A model generated the notes under the pieces. The model was not told the DNA's origin. It ran no database searches and saw only the letters and a program-made list of their open reading frames with translations. A DNA stretch of 64,000 bases from contig OZ023267.1 in the NCBI GenBank assembly GCA_964006375.1, forward strand, positions 21,015,739 through 21,079,738, in the 5' to 3' direction. A program made the translations under genes and the position numbers. Positions 51,720-63,599 of the stretch are shown in pieces. Source of the DNA: Tillus elongatus (taxonomy: Eukaryota > Arthropoda > Insecta > Coleoptera > Cleridae). The first letter of the stretch is position 1. Each line of letters starts with the position of its first letter.

Positions 51720-52545
51720 TTAAAATTTGTAAAGAGCTAGATGAAGTTTTTAACTCTAATCCAGGAAGCAACATGGTGGTCAACACCACACCTCGAAGAA
51801 ATAACTAAAAATACACAAAACATTTCCAAACAAATAATGGAAATTATTAGGAAAAAAAGAAGATTGGGGAGTAGATGGCATCTTAATCGTCCATCAAGTG
51901 ATAAAGCAGAGGTCAACAAAATTTCAAACAAATCGAAAAAAGTTTTGCTAGAAAAAAAATGAAAGTTTAAAGAACTGTGTGGGGAGTCTGTCAGTTAAAG
52001 ATCCCTCTGCGTTGTAGCAAGAGGCATTAAACGACCACCAGATACAGCAGTTCCAGCAACAAAGAAAAATTTTGGTCAGTGGACGTAGAATGGATCGCAA
52101 AGCAGATATCCTTGCTCAACATATTTCAGAAACTTTTATGCCAAATAATAACGTCAAAGACACAGAAGTTATCAGCTTTCTCGGAGCACCTAGTCAAAGT
52201 TCCCAGTCTATTTATTATTTTAAGCAATACAAAGTCAAAAATATAATAAACAAGGTTAATGTTACAAATCCCCAGGGTATGCCATGATTATAAGAAAACT
52301 ACTCTTTGAGTTGTTCACAAAGAGTAACTCATTTTAAGGATAACTAATGATGAAGAATATCCAAAAAAGTGGTTATCCAAGCATCGGTTTGGATTTAGAG
52401 CTCATCATTCTACAGTTTAATAGTGCCATAGAATTGTTAATAAAATCCAGGAAACAAAACGATATTATGCTGCAGTATTCCTTGATGTCAGATAAGCACT
52501 TAATAAAGTCTGGCATTATGGACTATTATACAAAATTAAAAATAA
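51720..52545 (+). pseudogene. Jockey-clade LINE relic with internal deletion
   Basis: The end of an endonuclease-RT linker (IMEIIRKKRRLGSRWHLNRP, with NKISNKSKKVLL) is followed by DRKADILAQHISETFMPNNN, VKDTEVISFLGAPSQSSQ, VKNIINKVN, then a jump to HRFGFRAHHSTV (52382-52420) and YYAAVFLDV and NKVWHYGLLYKIK (motif A region, 52460-52545). About 100 residues between the linker and RFGFR are deleted, and motif A has a stop and a lost aspartate. The motif order is that of Jockey-type elements. A TA-tract element begins at once after it. Confidence 0.85.
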
Positions 52546-52549
52546 TTCA

Positions 52550-52676
52550 CCATATCAGTATTAGTGAATTTTCATTAAGAAACTTCACTAACACAGAGGT
52601 TTCGATGGTGGGCCTTTGGGAAAATTTCTTTAAATAAGCACGAATTGGGGCCGCTGGAATCCATTTCCCAGGTAAA

Positions 52677-52757
<81 letters not shown>

Positions 52758-52880
52758 TCCCACCGATAACTCAAAAAATACTTCAGTGATTTGGACAAAA
52801 TTTGGGAATTACATTTATTTTGTTAATGGCTTGGATGAGTTCGTTCATCAGATCTTGACACCTAATTTTTATAAACAAAA
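52550..52880 (-). mobile_element. TA-tract (HINE-like) element, minus orientation
   Basis: Hairpin TAGTGAATTTTCATTAAG / AACTTCACTA at 52562-52590, TTTCGATGGTG, the GCCGCTGGAATCCAT block, (TA)n 52681-52754, and a shortened core (GATAACTCAAAAAATA) to about 52870. Confidence 0.75.
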
Positions 52881-53465
52881 TATTCTAAAGTTAATTTTTA
52901 TTTCATAGAAACATTGTTATTAATTTTTAACCGCAAAGAAGTAATTGCATTCTTTTTTAAGTTGCATATTATAATATCATTGAAGAGATAAAACTATATT
53001 TGATTTAAAACCTAGTAAGCCGCCACTGACCTTTACTGTTTTCGCTTCACTTGGTTACCAAGGTTGGAATTAAAACTTTTATTTTGACATCTTCATTAGG
53101 TAATTTTTCACTTAGTTTTTATTTAAAGGTAGAACAATTAATCTTTTATACTTTAGAGTTAGCTTCTGCAAGAGAAAACGTAACCAAAGGTGGAGCATAT
53201 ATCATTCTTTTGAGAATAACTGAGGCGTAACAGATTTCCTTAAGATTGATTTTCAAGTAAAAACTCTTTAGTTTTTTTTTCACAAAAAGGGTCTAACTTT
53301 TAACGATTAATAATTTAAATATTAAATTTAGTTTCTTAGGCTTTATAATCTATATAAATTTAAGGGGAGTTTAAAATAATCACTTAGTTAAAATGCGTAA
53401 TAAACAAATAAGAACTCATCTAGGCGATTAGCAAATGAAAAATTATAAACTTGGCAGGTAGGTAC
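52881..53465. other. No recognised gene or repeat
   Basis: AT-rich unassigned stretch without frames over 60 codons. Confidence 0.5.
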
Positions 53466-53469
53466 CTCT

Positions 53470-53545
53470 ATTGAGTGAAGATTGTAACCTGTGATAAGCA
53501 CTTATAGGTACACTTGGACAACCCAGATCCCCCACAGCACATTTA
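53470..53545 (+). repeat. PLE-A terminal fragment
   Basis: GATTGTAACCTGTGATAAGC followed by GGTACACTTGGACAACCCAG matches the extreme end of PLE-A (inverse of 25205-25260; 22800-22845). It stops where the next repeat unit begins. Confidence 0.7.
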
Positions 53546-53556
53546 AAAAAAAGTCT

Positions 53557-53869
53557 GGACGCAGCAAATGCGTTATGGAAGTGAAGTTTCATAAAAATGT
53601 TTTTTAATAGAAAATATGTCTTTTTTTAATCAAATCAGGTATAAAATTTGGTTACAAGTATAACCTATATCATCGTAGAAACAATGTATCATAATTCATC
53701 AAAATAAGTTTATTGTTTGAAAATGAATAAAAAGTTTCATAAAATAAACTTTAAATATTCCCGAAAGAACTTGTTTCCTAGGCAACGAATCATAAGTTAG
53801 ATGCAAATTGAGTAAAATTAAATTTTAAACGTCTAATGAAAATTCGCTGCCAAATATTTTGCTGCGTCC
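53557..53869. repeat. ~313-bp inverted-repeat unit (GGACGCAGC family)
   Basis: GGACGCAGCAAATGCGTTAT at 53557 and an inverted, partly deleted terminus ending GCTGCGTCC at 53869. The interior aligns with 350-659. It is followed to about 54120 by the long-element 5' region also seen at 28550-28830. Confidence 0.8.
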
Positions 53870-54124
53870 CGAATTTCTTTTCTCATAAAGATCTATTATA
53901 TTTTGATGAAACACAGGTGCTCGAGTTAAAAAAATAAAATTTGTATCACCAACGACTTATGGGACACCCTGTGATTGTAAAACTAATATAACAAGATGCA
54001 GCTAAAGACAGCATATAATTAATATTTACAATTTGTCTCGTATCTTGTATATTAACGGATATATTGAGCTTTCTTCTACGATAATTCCCTAAAAATTATA
54101 GACTATAGTAGTCTATACTATATA

Positions 54125-55345
54125 GTCTATGGAGCTACACAGTGAATTCCAGATTGTCGCTCTAGACATATCCAAAGCATTCGACCAGGTGTGCCACGCA
54201 GCGCTGCTTAATAAACTTCCAGCTTATAGTCTACCACCAGAACTCTGTACCTGGACAGCAAATTTCCTCTCCAACCGGAGCATTTATGTTGTCGTTAATG
54301 GTCATTCCTCTAAACTATATCCAATTAATGCAGGAGTTCCTCAAGGTTTAGCTTTAGCCCCTACTTTGTTTCTTTTCCACATCAATGACCTCCCCTCTAG
54401 CACATCCAACCCAGTTCAAAGTTACGCGGACGACAGCGCCCTCCACTCAAATATACAATATTCTAAGCCTGTCTCTTTAGCCCAATTAGATGAGGATCGC
54501 AGACTCATGGAGGGTTCTGTCTCTGTGTATCTCTAAAAAACATTAGACTGGGGAAATAGAAATCTTGTACAATTCAACTTCACCAAATCGCTGTCTTGTT
54601 TTCTATCTCATAAGAGATACACCAGCTCTAGACCCATCACAACGGACAACCAAGTTATTCAAAGTAATGAGTCCTTTTCACTTGTTGGCATTTCTGTGGA
54701 TCAAAGTCTGAATTGGCACCAACATGTCACATAAATTGCAGAAGCGGCTGCTAAGAAATTAGGTTTCCTCTTCCGGACTCGCAAATACCTTTCACCAGAT
54801 AATCTCTATACCTCATATACTTCATAAATAACGCCAAACCTTTATTAATGCTCCCACATCTGGGGTGCCGCTGCCGCTTCTACACTCGCTATCCTGGACT
54901 CCATTCTGAAGAGAGCTATACGTCTCATCGGTGATCCTACCCCCACCCGAAGATTGCCATCCCTTTCCCACCGACGAGCCGTTGGTGACCTCTCTCTCTC
55001 TCTCTTTTATAGATATCTGCACGGGCACTGCTCAGATGAGCTTTCTTCCAAAGTTCCTCCACCTGCTACCCCAACAGATCTACCAGGGGAACAGAGCGAA
55101 TGCACCCTTTTACTGTCCAAGGCACCACGCATATAACGTTTTGTTATGTCCGCTCTTTTGTCCCCAAGACTTCCAAGTTGTGGAATTCCTTGTCGGCATT
55201 TGTTTTTCCTTCTCCTCCGAACCTCCAAACCTTCAAGCCCAGAATTAACAAGTTGCCTCTTTTCTTCTTGTCGACACCCACGGTATAATAATATTTAAGC
55301 TGCGAGCCCTCGTGGTGTGTTGTTGAAATTTAAAAAAAGAGCTGC
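54125..55345 (+). pseudogene. Non-LTR retrotransposon fragment (Jockey/CR1-like), longer copy
   Basis: Encodes RT from motif A onward: VALDISKAFDQVCHAALLNK, WTANFLSNRSIYVVVNG, AGVPQGLALAPTLFLFHIND (motif B), SYADDSALHSN (catalytic YADD, about residue 98 of the first frame), then after a stop NWHQHVT, KKLGFLFRTRKY, IWGAAAASTLAILDSI, HRRAVGDLSL, HCSDELSSKVPPPATP and LWNSLSAFVFPS in shifting frames. The 3' UTR has GAGCCCTCGTGGTGTG and A-rich sequence to about 55345. It starts abruptly at motif A, so it is 5' truncated. The shorter copy is at 14462-15270. Confidence 0.88.
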
Positions 55346-55399
55346 TGTACCCAGAGTACAAGAGGGGTACCGACACAGCTTTTTTGCAACTTTTTAGCA

Positions 55400-55690
<291 letters not shown>

Positions 55691-56562
55691 CAATAAAAAA
55701 AACTAAATTTTAATAAAGCTGGTGGCGTTTTCATGTGTGTAAAGAAACATGTCTTGACAGTGTATAGGGAAAGAGCTGAAATTGACAGGGTATTTGTACA
55801 ACAAGGAGGAATAGTTATTAGAAATTTATACGAATCTGAAGCTAGTGCTCTCCGAGGATCTCACGCTGATTTGCATCGATACAAGCCGTATTTCAGTGCA
55901 CAGCTGCCAATTTCACACTGTGCCGCTCCACCTGTCTTCATTAGTGCTTGCATTAGGGTTGTGATACACCCGACATCTACCTAATCTCAAAGGTACCATT
56001 ATTATTTGCCCATGCCGATCCACCCACACCTACTCTCTTCCACCTCTCTGACTCATTGTTTATATGTCACGTATCTGTATGACAATGGCATCGATAACAG
56101 TGTCACGTAGACGAAATTATCACCTAAGAGCACACTAAAGAGATTTCGACTTGTCGCCGAGTCGAATGTTTAGAAAAGCTTTTAAAATTAGCAGCACGTG
56201 ATCAAATAAAAGGCCTTATAAGGAGACATGGAAGAAACCGATATTTTTTAACCGCCTTTAGAGGCACAGTAAATTCTCAGTTCGATACATGTGTTTTTTT
56301 GTTGGTACGGGGGCCGATCAATAAGCACCAGTGTTTGAAGGCAGATGGCATTGCTGGGGAAATTTGGTATTACTGTTGTGTACTGTTATCTGTCAAACGT
56401 CACCATACTAAAATTCAGATTGATTTATTGCTAAGTTTTTATTTGGCAGCTGGTTGTATCGCACGTGTTTCCTCATTCTCGACAAAACGGAAGAAGTGCA
56501 ATATTAATCGTGAATTCTCTTTTAATTTTTGGATGGGAAAACAAGCGAAGAAAAAAATCTCT
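55691..56562. other. No recognised gene
   Basis: The 83-codon frame at 55733-55984 is amino-acid diverse but without a motif I know. The 100-codon frame at 56299-56601 runs into the repeat at 56563. Confidence 0.4.
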
Positions 56563-57370
56563 GGACGCAGCAAGTGCGTTATGGCAGCGAATTTTCTTTA
56601 AAATATTTTTAATAGCAAATGTCTTTCTTTGATGAAAGCAGGCATCAAACTTGGTTGCCTATATAGTAGAAACAATGTACCATATTTCATCGAAATAATT
56701 TTATTGTTTGAAAACATATAAACATTTTTCACAAGTCATCAGAACCTCGGTGGTTCAGGGGTAAGAACGTGTTCCTCTGAACCGAAGGGTACTCCTTTCA
56801 CTTTTTCAGTACAAACTGTAATATTAACATCAACCGAGGTTCTGGCATTGTATTTGAGCAAGTTGAATGTCTCACGTTCCGCCCTTCGGAGGGAGCGTAA
56901 AGCCGTCAATCTCGTGTCCATACGATGTTGGGCACGTTAAAGATCCCTACCCTCCTTACACAAAGGCAGGGGTTCGGCAAAATTTCCAGGACAGTGAGGT
57001 GAAACTGCTCCCTGGCGTCGGTGATTGATCATAGTCGCGGAAATAGGCCGACGTTAAAGAAACAAAAAAAAACACACACAAGTCTGGATGCAGCAAATGT
57101 GTTATGGAAGTAAATTTCTATAAAAATGTTTTTAATAGCAAATGCCAGCAGACATCAATCTGATTACAGGTATAGCCTATGTAGTAGAAACAATGTACTA
57201 TATTCTATCAAAATTACTTATATACAAAAAATTTCCGAAAGTAAACTTAAATGTTGGTTTCCTAACCAACAAAGCTTACGTTAATAGCAAATTGAGTTAT
57301 TGAAATTTGAAGGATTTAATGAAAATTCGGTAAATTTGCAGATTAGCTCACGAACGCTTTTCAAAAAATT
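56563..57370 (+). repeat. Second copy of the nested GGACGCAGC unit, with SINE insertion
   Basis: 56563-56737 matches 756-930 and 57085-57370 matches 929-1240. Between them lies the SINE. Termini are GGACGCAGCAAGTGCGTTAT at 56563 and GGATGCAGCAAATGTGTTAT at 57086. Confidence 0.9.
56730..57084 (+). mobile_element. tRNA-derived SINE, copy 3, box B deleted
   Basis: The body 56738-57076 is flanked by CACAAGTC at 56730-56737 and 57077-57084. Compared with copy 2 it lacks 20 bp between two GGGTACT direct repeats, which removes box B exactly. The empty site is visible in the related repeat at about 920-930. The 60-codon minus frame is not a gene. Confidence 0.9.
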
Positions 57371-58130
57371 GTTTTCAGAAATACTACCTGGATACACAAA
57401 CCACAAAAAAAAATTCTTGTTCGCACCCCCCAAGGAAGTTACGGGACAGGGAGTGAATAGGAGTGCTGGGCGGGGTAGGTAGTAAAAAGGAAATATCAGC
57501 AGAAAAAGCAAAGAAAACTGCTTAAAAGCTGTTTATTTGAAGCCATATCCCCATTAAACCCCGCCTACCTCGCACAGCACCGCTATTCGCCCCCAGGTCC
57601 CGTAACTTCCTTGGGGGGTATGAACAAGAAGTTGTTTTATGGTTTATGCAACGAGGGTGGTTGTATGCACACGAGGGTGGAACCAAAATGCATATGACGA
57701 AGCAGACCCCCTCCCGCTTTGACTTGTGGTAGGGTTGAGGGGTTGGGGGGTTGCTGCTTCGTCGTGGGGATTTTCCTTCCACCTTTGCGTGCATACAATC
57801 ACCCTCGTTGCATAAACCACAAGAAAAATTTCTGGTTTATACCCGCCAAGGAACTTACGGCACCTGGGGGAATAGGGGTGCTGTGCGGGGTAGGGTTTAA
57901 GGGGGATATGGCTTCAAAATGTAAAAAAGACAACTTTCAAGCCCGTTTTATTCGCATTTTCTGCTCATATTTCCTTTTTACTACCTACCCCGCCCAGCAC
58001 CCCTATTCACTCCTGGTCCCGTAACTTACTTGGGGGTGTGAACAAGAATTTTTTTGGGGGTTTGTGGATCCAGGGGAGGGCCTAAGCAGGTTTCTGAAAA
58101 CAGTTTTTTGAAAAGCGTTCGGGAGCTAAT
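57360..58130. repeat. Large imperfect palindrome (~0.75 kb)
   Basis: The arms read outwards from a centre near 57730: GACGAAGCAG (57697) against CTGCTTCGTC (57753), GCAACGAGGGTG against CACCCTCGTTGC, AACTTCCTTGGGG against CCAAGGAACTT, and GGGCGGGGTAGGTAGT (57467) against ACTACCTACCCCGCCC (57980). Only one outer part of it occurs in the 275-bp units at 1440-2090, and one arm fragment lies at 33760-33900. G/C-rich compared with its surroundings. Frames 57522-57794 and 57719-58024 are palindrome artefacts. Confidence 0.85.
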
Positions 58131-59055
<925 letters not shown>

Positions 59056-59640
59056 GAAATTGGATGCTGTCTATGGGGACCCCTCACCATCTACAAGCTA
59101 GTCCAACAGTGCGTTCAAGTGCAATATCTCCTTTATTATTGAATAATAGAAAAAAACTTGGAAAAAAAGTTGCAGACATTAACGTTAGCTACAAACTAAA
59201 ATTATTTTTGCATATACAGGGTGTTACATAAGTTAGGTACAAGCCAAACTGCATTTTTTTTAAATGGTACACCTTGGATATTGTTTCGTTTTTCAATTCC
59301 TCTTGTTTTGCCGTTTGATTTACTGTATAGTTGTTGCAAGGGCGGATTTAGCTCAAAATAATGGAGGGGGGAGGAGGTATCTAAGACTAAGAACTTTTTA
59401 TAAATTATATATTTAACTGTTATACCACTATAACCACTAAATAATAAACAACAAACCAAAATATGAAACTAAATTATCTAAAAACCAACAAAAAACAAAC
59501 AAATAAATAAAATAGTGCGTTAAAGTAATGTTAACAATATAAAAAATAATAAAACAATGAAAATGAAACATAAATTGCATTAATACTACAGCCTAGAACT
59601 AATATTTAAAAAAAAGAAGGAACATAAAAAAGTTGCAATA
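59056..59640. other. No gene; mariner-like terminus at 59217
   Basis: CAGGGTGTTACATAAGTTAG at 59217 follows TA and resembles the ends of TA-targeting elements. No partner end was found. The 85-codon minus frame 59202-59459 is not recognised. Confidence 0.4.
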
Positions 59641-59649
59641 ATGCCAGCC

Positions 59650-60005
59650 GTTTTACAGAACGAAGTCTGCAACTCGCCTTTCATTTGTGGCTATCACCTG
59701 TTTTATGTTAATTTCTAGATATCTATGCATATGCATAGAGGCCAGGCCGCACAATCAGTCCTCTGTCATGTTACTTTTTAGCCACGTTTTAAGTCTTTTC
59801 AAAACAGAAAAATACCTTTCAGCTGACGCAACAGAAACGGGCAGAGTAAGGAGGATTTGAAGAATTATTTTTATGTGGGGAAAAAATTCTTCATTACAAG
59901 AAATATATACTGACTGCGCAGACTCATTGTTTTCTAAGCCTTTAAACTAATTTGGCCACAATTCTAATTCGGATTTTAATTTATATTCGAACAAAGAATC
60001 GTTAA
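59650..60005 (-). pseudogene. hAT transposase C-terminal (dimerisation) fragment
   Basis: On the minus strand: NEEFFPHIKIILQILLTLPV, then SVASAERYFSVLKRLKTWLK (about 59840-59780), SNMTED, a stop, LCGLASMHMH, and a tail with EINIKQVIA. The motif LPVS-A-AERxFSxLKxLKTWLR is the hallmark of the hAT dimerisation domain in ZMYM/THAP0-like insect and vertebrate proteins. Two stops make it a relic. Its upstream part is cut off at 60025 by M1 copy c. Confidence 0.85.
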
Positions 60006-60024
60006 TAAATAGCGGTTTAATATA

Positions 60025-61954
60025 CAGGATGGCGCACTGAAAACGAAACAGACCGATTTGCGTCCAGATAATTTTTTTTAAGAAACGCTGAAACACGTCA
60101 ATTTTAATATTGGGTGGGGGCATATTTTGACATAAAACTCAACTTTGTCACATCAACCCCTTGAGGGTGGTGATAACAACTCTTATATTTTAAATAGCGA
60201 ACATGGGTCGAGTGTTACATCATTTGAAAGCTCTTTCTTTTCTGAATTTAGCACGTAAATTTTTTTGGAAGTATTATCAACTCATTTAAAAATTATTCAC
60301 AATTGGAATTGCAAGAACGTATTTCTTTCATTGTGATAAGAAAAGCACTAATTATTCAATTTTTTGTTAAAAAAACTAAAAAACAAAACCAATCGTTCAA
60401 AAATATTTATTCAGTTAAGTAAGTGTTCAAATTGTTGACCACCAGCTTCCATACAAAAGTACAAATTTTGTTCAAAACGCGCTCTGGCATTCTGGAGCAT
60501 TTGTGGAGTTATTAGACGGCATTCTTCAACAATGCGTCGTCGTAATTCTTCTAGAGACTCCGGTTCTGTTGCGTAAATTCTACTTTTTAAATGGCCCCAT
60601 AGAAGAAAGTCTAAAGTAGTTAAATCCAGTGATATAGGGGCCACTCAATAGCACCTCTACGCCCAATTCATTGTCCTGGAAACTCTCTGTTTAAAAACTC
60701 CCTAACACGTTGTGAAAAATGCGGAGGTGCTCCATGTTGTTGAAACACTAATTGATTTTCTTGATAGCGATCATCATTTTCAACAATGTCAATTAGTAGA
60801 CGGTAAACGATATCTTCTAGTAACTCCAAATAGGTTTCGCCACTCAAATTGCCATCAAGAAAAATTGGTCCGATTAAACGGTCTCCAAAAATACCAGTCC
60901 AGACATTAAATTTCTGTGGACTTGGAGTGTGGACTTCGTGAAAATTTCTTGGATTATTATCTGCCCAATAACGACAATTATGACGATTGACTGTAGAGTT
61001 TAATAAAAACGTTCACTCGTCTGAAAAACAGATATTGAACAGAAAGTTCCCGTTATCAGCTATTCATGCAGTCATAACTTCACAAAACTCCAGCAGCCGA
61101 TGAAAATCATCTTCATTCAGTTGTTGTACAAGATGAATTTTATACGGGTGAAATTTATGATGCTTCAATATTCGCTGAATAGTTCTTCTTTTGATGTTGG
61201 AAACAGTGGCCAATCTTCTCCTGCTCAAAGTTGGGTCTGCAGCAATTTGTCCTAAAACTTCAATCTCAGTAGTCTCATTTCTAGCCGGAAATTCACGTTC
61301 AGGATCCCGTTTTTAGTTGTCTACTGAACCACTTTGTCGAAACTTTGCAACTAACTCCAAAATGTATTTTCTTTTAACATGTCTGTTCGGATGTCGTTAA
61401 TTAAACAAATTTGCGGTACGGTTGGCACAGTCATCGTTTTTGAAAAAAGGATTAATTATTTAACTCTTTCTTCTACAGAAAACACTATTGTGAAATTAAT
61501 TTTCGGTAGTACTATTAAGTATCAAACCGACCGATAAACTGAAATAATAAACCTCATTTCTCTCATTCCGATAAGAAATGTTCTGATAGTCAATTTTTTT
61601 GTTTACAAAGCAACAAAACATTGAATATCAGCACATTTCTTATCGGAATGAGTGAAATGCGTTTTTGCATCTTCAGCTGTTAACTAATTTTTAAACGAGT
61701 TGATAAAAATTTAAAAAAAATTAGTTTGCTGAATTCAGAATAAAAAGATCTTTCAAATGATGTAACACTCAATCCATGTACCCTATATAAAATATAAGGG
61801 TTGTTATCACCACCCTTAAGGGGTTGACGTGACAAAGTTGAGTTTTATGTCAAAATATGTCCCCCTCAATGTTAAAATTGATGTGTTTCAGCGTTTCTTA
61901 AAAAAAATTCTCTGGACGCAAATCGGTCTGTTTCGTGTTCAATGCGCCACCCCA
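60025..61954 (-). mobile_element. Mariner-like element, family M1 copy c
   Basis: Left end CAGGATGGCGCACTGAAAAC after TA at 60023; right end inverse GCGCCACCCC next to ATATATA at 61955. The left flank is the hAT relic and the right flank is a TA-element 3' part, so the two sides need not have been joined before insertion. Confidence 0.88.
60411..61490 (-). pseudogene. M1 transposase, copy c
   Basis: The initiator ATG has become ATA (near 61489). The order is as in copies a and b. C-terminal third open: SLDLTTLDFLLWGHLKSRIY (third catalytic region, changed from [10 protein letters not shown]), ESLEELRRRIVEECRLITPQ, GGQQFEHLLN, stop at 60411. QQHGAPPH replaces QQDG near 60735, so the second catalytic Asp is lost. 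Frameshifts are spread over the middle. The 65-codon plus-strand frame at 60712-60909 is a shadow. Confidence 0.88.
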
Positions 61955-61957
61955 TAT

Positions 61958-62072
61958 ATAAATTCGAAGTGACCCCTGACATGTGTTTTAGGGGGCCTAG
62001 TTCGTGCTCATTTGAAGAAGTTGCGGTCTCCTCATTAGTGAATTTTTTTAAGAAAATTGTCTAAAAAGTTAT
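61958..62072 (+). mobile_element. TA-tract element 3' part
   Basis: TATATAAATTCGAAGTGACC, then GGGGGCCTAGTTCGTGCTCA and the hairpin TAGTGAATTTTTTTAAG / AAAATTGTCTA (62036-62066). The TA tract here is nearly gone and is joined to M1 copy c. Confidence 0.7.
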
Positions 62073-63074
62073 TTTATAGCAATAGTAAAACGTGAACGTT
62101 GCACCATTTTCTCCATGAAATCAGAAATGAAAGCTTAAGCGACGATATAGTTTCCGAAGTTGTAAATGGTGTACTAAGTATGTGTGGTCTTTATAATAAA
62201 TGCTACTATTTTGAGGATCATTTGGCAAGACAGTGCTGGTAAGTTGGTGGCATTTTTATCGCATTATCATTACTATATGTACAAAGTTATCGGTAAGTGA
62301 ATATAAAATACCTGGCCTTATATTTTGCAACTTCAAATGACACTCCGGTTAATACGAGATTCCCTTCAAACTAACCGAACAATTCTGATCAATTCATGTA
62401 GTAAAGCGACTGTAAGCTCTGAAGATCACATAAAGACAGTGGCAGCAATCTGATCAATTGCGGAACAAGAGAACTCGATATCTCTCTGAGATGATGCATC
62501 TGAATTACGATATCGTTGAGAAGCTCCCCTTGACGAAATAATGGGGACTGACTCAAACCCTCTTCAGCGCATTGTCTTTCTAAAGAAACCTTTTCGTGGT
62601 TAGGATTTGAACGCTCAATCGAGTTGTCTCTCTTCTAAAGACATGTCGATTTACGAACATAAGACGCAAGTATACGGTGATATGCTGAATGCATTGTTAC
62701 ATGTATTGTCTAACTCTGCCGCGGCGTTCTTGTGAATGTGCCCCTGAAACAAATCGAACACGCATCGTAATAACATGTCTTGTAGCACTCAACAGCAAGC
62801 GATCAATTTTAATTGTATTGGAAATATAAAGCACTGCTTACAATTTATTATGCTTGACTGTATGTTGCTTTACCTAGTATTAAAATGTGGATAGCGCAGA
62901 ATATGTAACTTTAAAATTAAGCATGCTCAAACGATTGCTTTGTATTTGTCTAATGTGTTTTCATTCTTTTAAACCAGCCTATTTTTGCCTATATGGCCAA
63001 CAATCAACGAACATAAGACCATTTGATTGTAAATTTTGGCCATAGCTTGATATTTTAAAAATTAATAACTTGAC
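62073..63074. other. No recognised gene or repeat
   Basis: More balanced base composition than much of the window; no frames over 60 codons and no internal matches seen. Confidence 0.45.
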
Positions 63075-63592
63075 TCGTCATTTCGAGTTTCGGGTCTTTT
63101 TTTTGGGGTAAAATAAGGCTTTTCAAGTTAATGGGTTACTCAGTGACGAATTGTCTTTTCACCTACTTCATCAATCAGTTGCATACAGCGTGCTAAAAAC
63201 TAATTTTACATGATGACTTTTCGCTATCTAAAGTTGTCAAAAGGTTAAATCTATTACTAACGTGTAGAAGTCTTGAACTAATACGTCCGAATTCATTATC
63301 TCTATTTGCATAATCAAAATTATTTACATCGTTTGCCAGACTGTCCAACTTTTGTCCACATACTTCAATTTCTGCATCAAAATTCGGCTCGACTTTGGCA
63401 TAAGTGGGATTCATTTTCAATTTCTCACAACGCAGCAAACCACTTAATATGCTACGCTTTTTTGCAACAGTACCATCGGTAGGAAAACCTCTAATCATGA
63501 GCTCAAAAGACAATTCGTCACTGAGTAACCGATAAACTTGAAAAGACATGTCTTACCCAAAAAATAGAAAGGATCCGAATCTCGAAATGACG
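63075..63592. repeat. ~88-bp inverted repeat flanking the gag-like frame
   Basis: 63075-63162 (CGTCATTTCGAGTTTCGGGT ... GTGACGAATTGTCTTTT) is the diverged inverse of 63500-63592. The right copy includes the start codon of the frame on the minus strand; the left copy repeats that coding start in the opposite direction. Confidence 0.75.
63193..63549 (-). CDS. Possible retroelement gag-like N-terminal fragment
   Basis: 118 codons starting MSFQVYRLLSDELSFELMIR, followed by GFPTDGTVAKKRSILSGLLR and a later NRFNLLTT. The pattern of a leading helix (L-x-DELSFELxIRG, then TV-x2-RxxL-x-LL) resembles the SAP-like N-terminus seen in gag-type proteins of arthropod retrotransposons; this is weak inference by eye. 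No zinc knuckle, protease or RT follows. An inverted copy of its first ~90 bp lies downstream at 63075-63162. It ends with a stop after KISF. Could also be a host exon. Confidence 0.4.
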   Translation of the reverse strand: MSFQVYRLLSDELSFELMIRGFPTDGTVAKKRSILSGLLRCEKLKMNPTYAKVEPNFDAEIEVCGQKLDSLANDVNNFDYANRDNEFGRISSRLLHVSNRFNLLTTLDSEKSSCKISF

Positions 63593-63599
63593 AAAAGTA

